Source of the DNA: Asaia krungthepensis NRIC 0535
Lineage (GTDB): Bacteria; Pseudomonadota; Alphaproteobacteria; Acetobacterales; Acetobacteraceae
Direction: 5' to 3'
DNA length: 64,000 bases
NCBI RefSeq assembly: GCF_025995175.1
Contig: NZ_BAPV01000010.1
Span: 124,001 to 188,000, forward strand
The translations under genes were made by a program, and so were the position numbers. Below, in pieces: positions 63,617 to 64,000 of the stretch. Below the pieces are notes generated by a model that saw only the letters and a program-made list of their open reading frames with translations, was not told the origin of the DNA and ran no database searches. The first letter of the stretch is position 1. Each line of letters starts with the position of its first letter.

Positions 63617-64000
63617 TGATACGACGCCTCATCCCGCATGTGCTTCACGGCATTATCGCTCTCGCCATGACAGGGAGGGCCATGGCGTCGGCTCCCGATC
63701 CCCTGATCGATAAAGGCCGTTATCTGGCCGAAGCCGCCGATTGCTCCGCATGCCACACCCATAATCCGTCTGCCCCCTACGCAGGCGGAAATCCGTTCGT
63801 GCTGCCGATCGGTACGCTTTACGCCCCCAACATCACTCCGGACAAGAGTCATGGTATCGGAGAATACACCGAGGCGGACTTCACGAACGCTCTTCGCAGG
63901 GGCGTAGGTCGAAACGGAAAGCCGCTCTATCCGGCCATGCCTTTCCCATCCTATGCCCGCATGAGTGACGCCGATATCCATGCGCTCTGGATCTATTTCC
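63613..64000 (+). CDS. Dehydrogenase cytochrome c subunit, N-terminal part (cut by window edge)
   Basis: The first ~129 residues of a cytochrome c subunit. A signal peptide (ends near GRAMA-SAPD) is followed by the first haem site C44-S-A-C47-H48 and the family stretch PIGTLYAPNITPDKSHGIG. In related enzymes this subunit holds three haems and passes electrons to ubiquinone. The start overlaps the large-subunit stop (ATGA); ATG 63616 is also possible. The remaining haems lie beyond base 64000. Confidence 0.9.
   Translation, partial: MMIRRLIPHVLHGIIALAMTGRAMASAPDPLIDKGRYLAEAADCSACHTHNPSAPYAGGNPFVLPIGTLYAPNITPDKSHGIGEYTEADFTNALRRGVGRNGKPLYPAMPFPSYARMSDADIHALWIYF

Noticed and set aside
1-64000. 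Looked for CRISPR arrays, insertion sequences, prophage, rRNA and tRNA genes
   Set aside because: No spaced direct repeats of CRISPR size, no transposase or integrase frames, no RNA gene signatures found by eye.

Overview
The window looks like chromosomal DNA of an acetic acid bacterium (Acetobacteraceae, Alphaproteobacteria; an Asaia/Gluconobacter-like relative is my best guess). The base composition is GC-rich and even. The right edge carries a three-subunit membrane flavin dehydrogenase (small subunit, GMC flavoprotein, cytochrome c) of the kind typical of these oxidative organisms. Gene orders such as pyrB-pyrC'-plsY-dprA-topA, rph-rdgB beside hrcA, argD-argF-hslO and comEC near gltX are alphaproteobacterial. 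I see no insertion sequence, prophage, CRISPR array, rRNA or tRNA gene; this is mostly core genome with a few accessory genes.

Layout. 1-6 kb: mtaB (cut by the edge) and dapF, a luciferase-family fragment, a methyltransferase, a sugar isomerase-like protein and a FUSC-type exporter. 6-9.6 kb: a DEAD-box RNA helicase, then a convergent bacterioferritin/bacterioferritin-ferredoxin pair (bfr, bfd), each with an iron-regulator-like palindrome upstream. 9.6-19.7 kb: hrcA, a MOSC protein, rph-rdgB, a PL7-like secreted protein, a LysE exporter, an ABC exporter, nth with a DUF1330 gene, an M23-like protein and a CPA1 antiporter. 19.7-31.9 kb: comEC and a purine nucleoside permease on the minus strand, an intergenic array of three 141-bp repeats, then gltX-pyrB-pyrC'-plsY-dprA-topA on the plus strand.

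32-45 kb: an S41 peptidase with a DUF1491 gene, an OmpA-like porin, cysK divergent from an Rrf2 regulator, two small secreted proteins with similar basic tails, parE with a structured leader, an RhtA-like exporter, a YfdX protein and mutL. 44-48 kb: an ileS-lspA-DUF3035 lipoprotein run. 49-54 kb: a tightly packed minus-strand run recX-CHAP lipoprotein-tatA-mtnB-mtnD-mtnC-ribF-fosA. It joins part of the methionine salvage pathway to flavin cofactor synthesis. 54-64 kb: a D-aminopeptidase-like hydrolase, argD-argF, hslO with an unknown partner, a lipoprotein and the dehydrogenase operon.

The most interesting signals are the 141-bp hairpin-rich tandem array before gltX, a dihydroorotase paralogue that has lost its zinc-binding HxH, mutually exclusive hairpins directly before parE, paired Fur/IRO-like boxes around bfr/bfd, a perfect palindrome between cysK and an Rrf2 regulator, and a degenerate PL7-like protein. 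No wholly new multi-gene system is evident. Start codons were chosen from visible ribosome-binding sites, signal peptides and family lengths; alternatives are noted where they matter.
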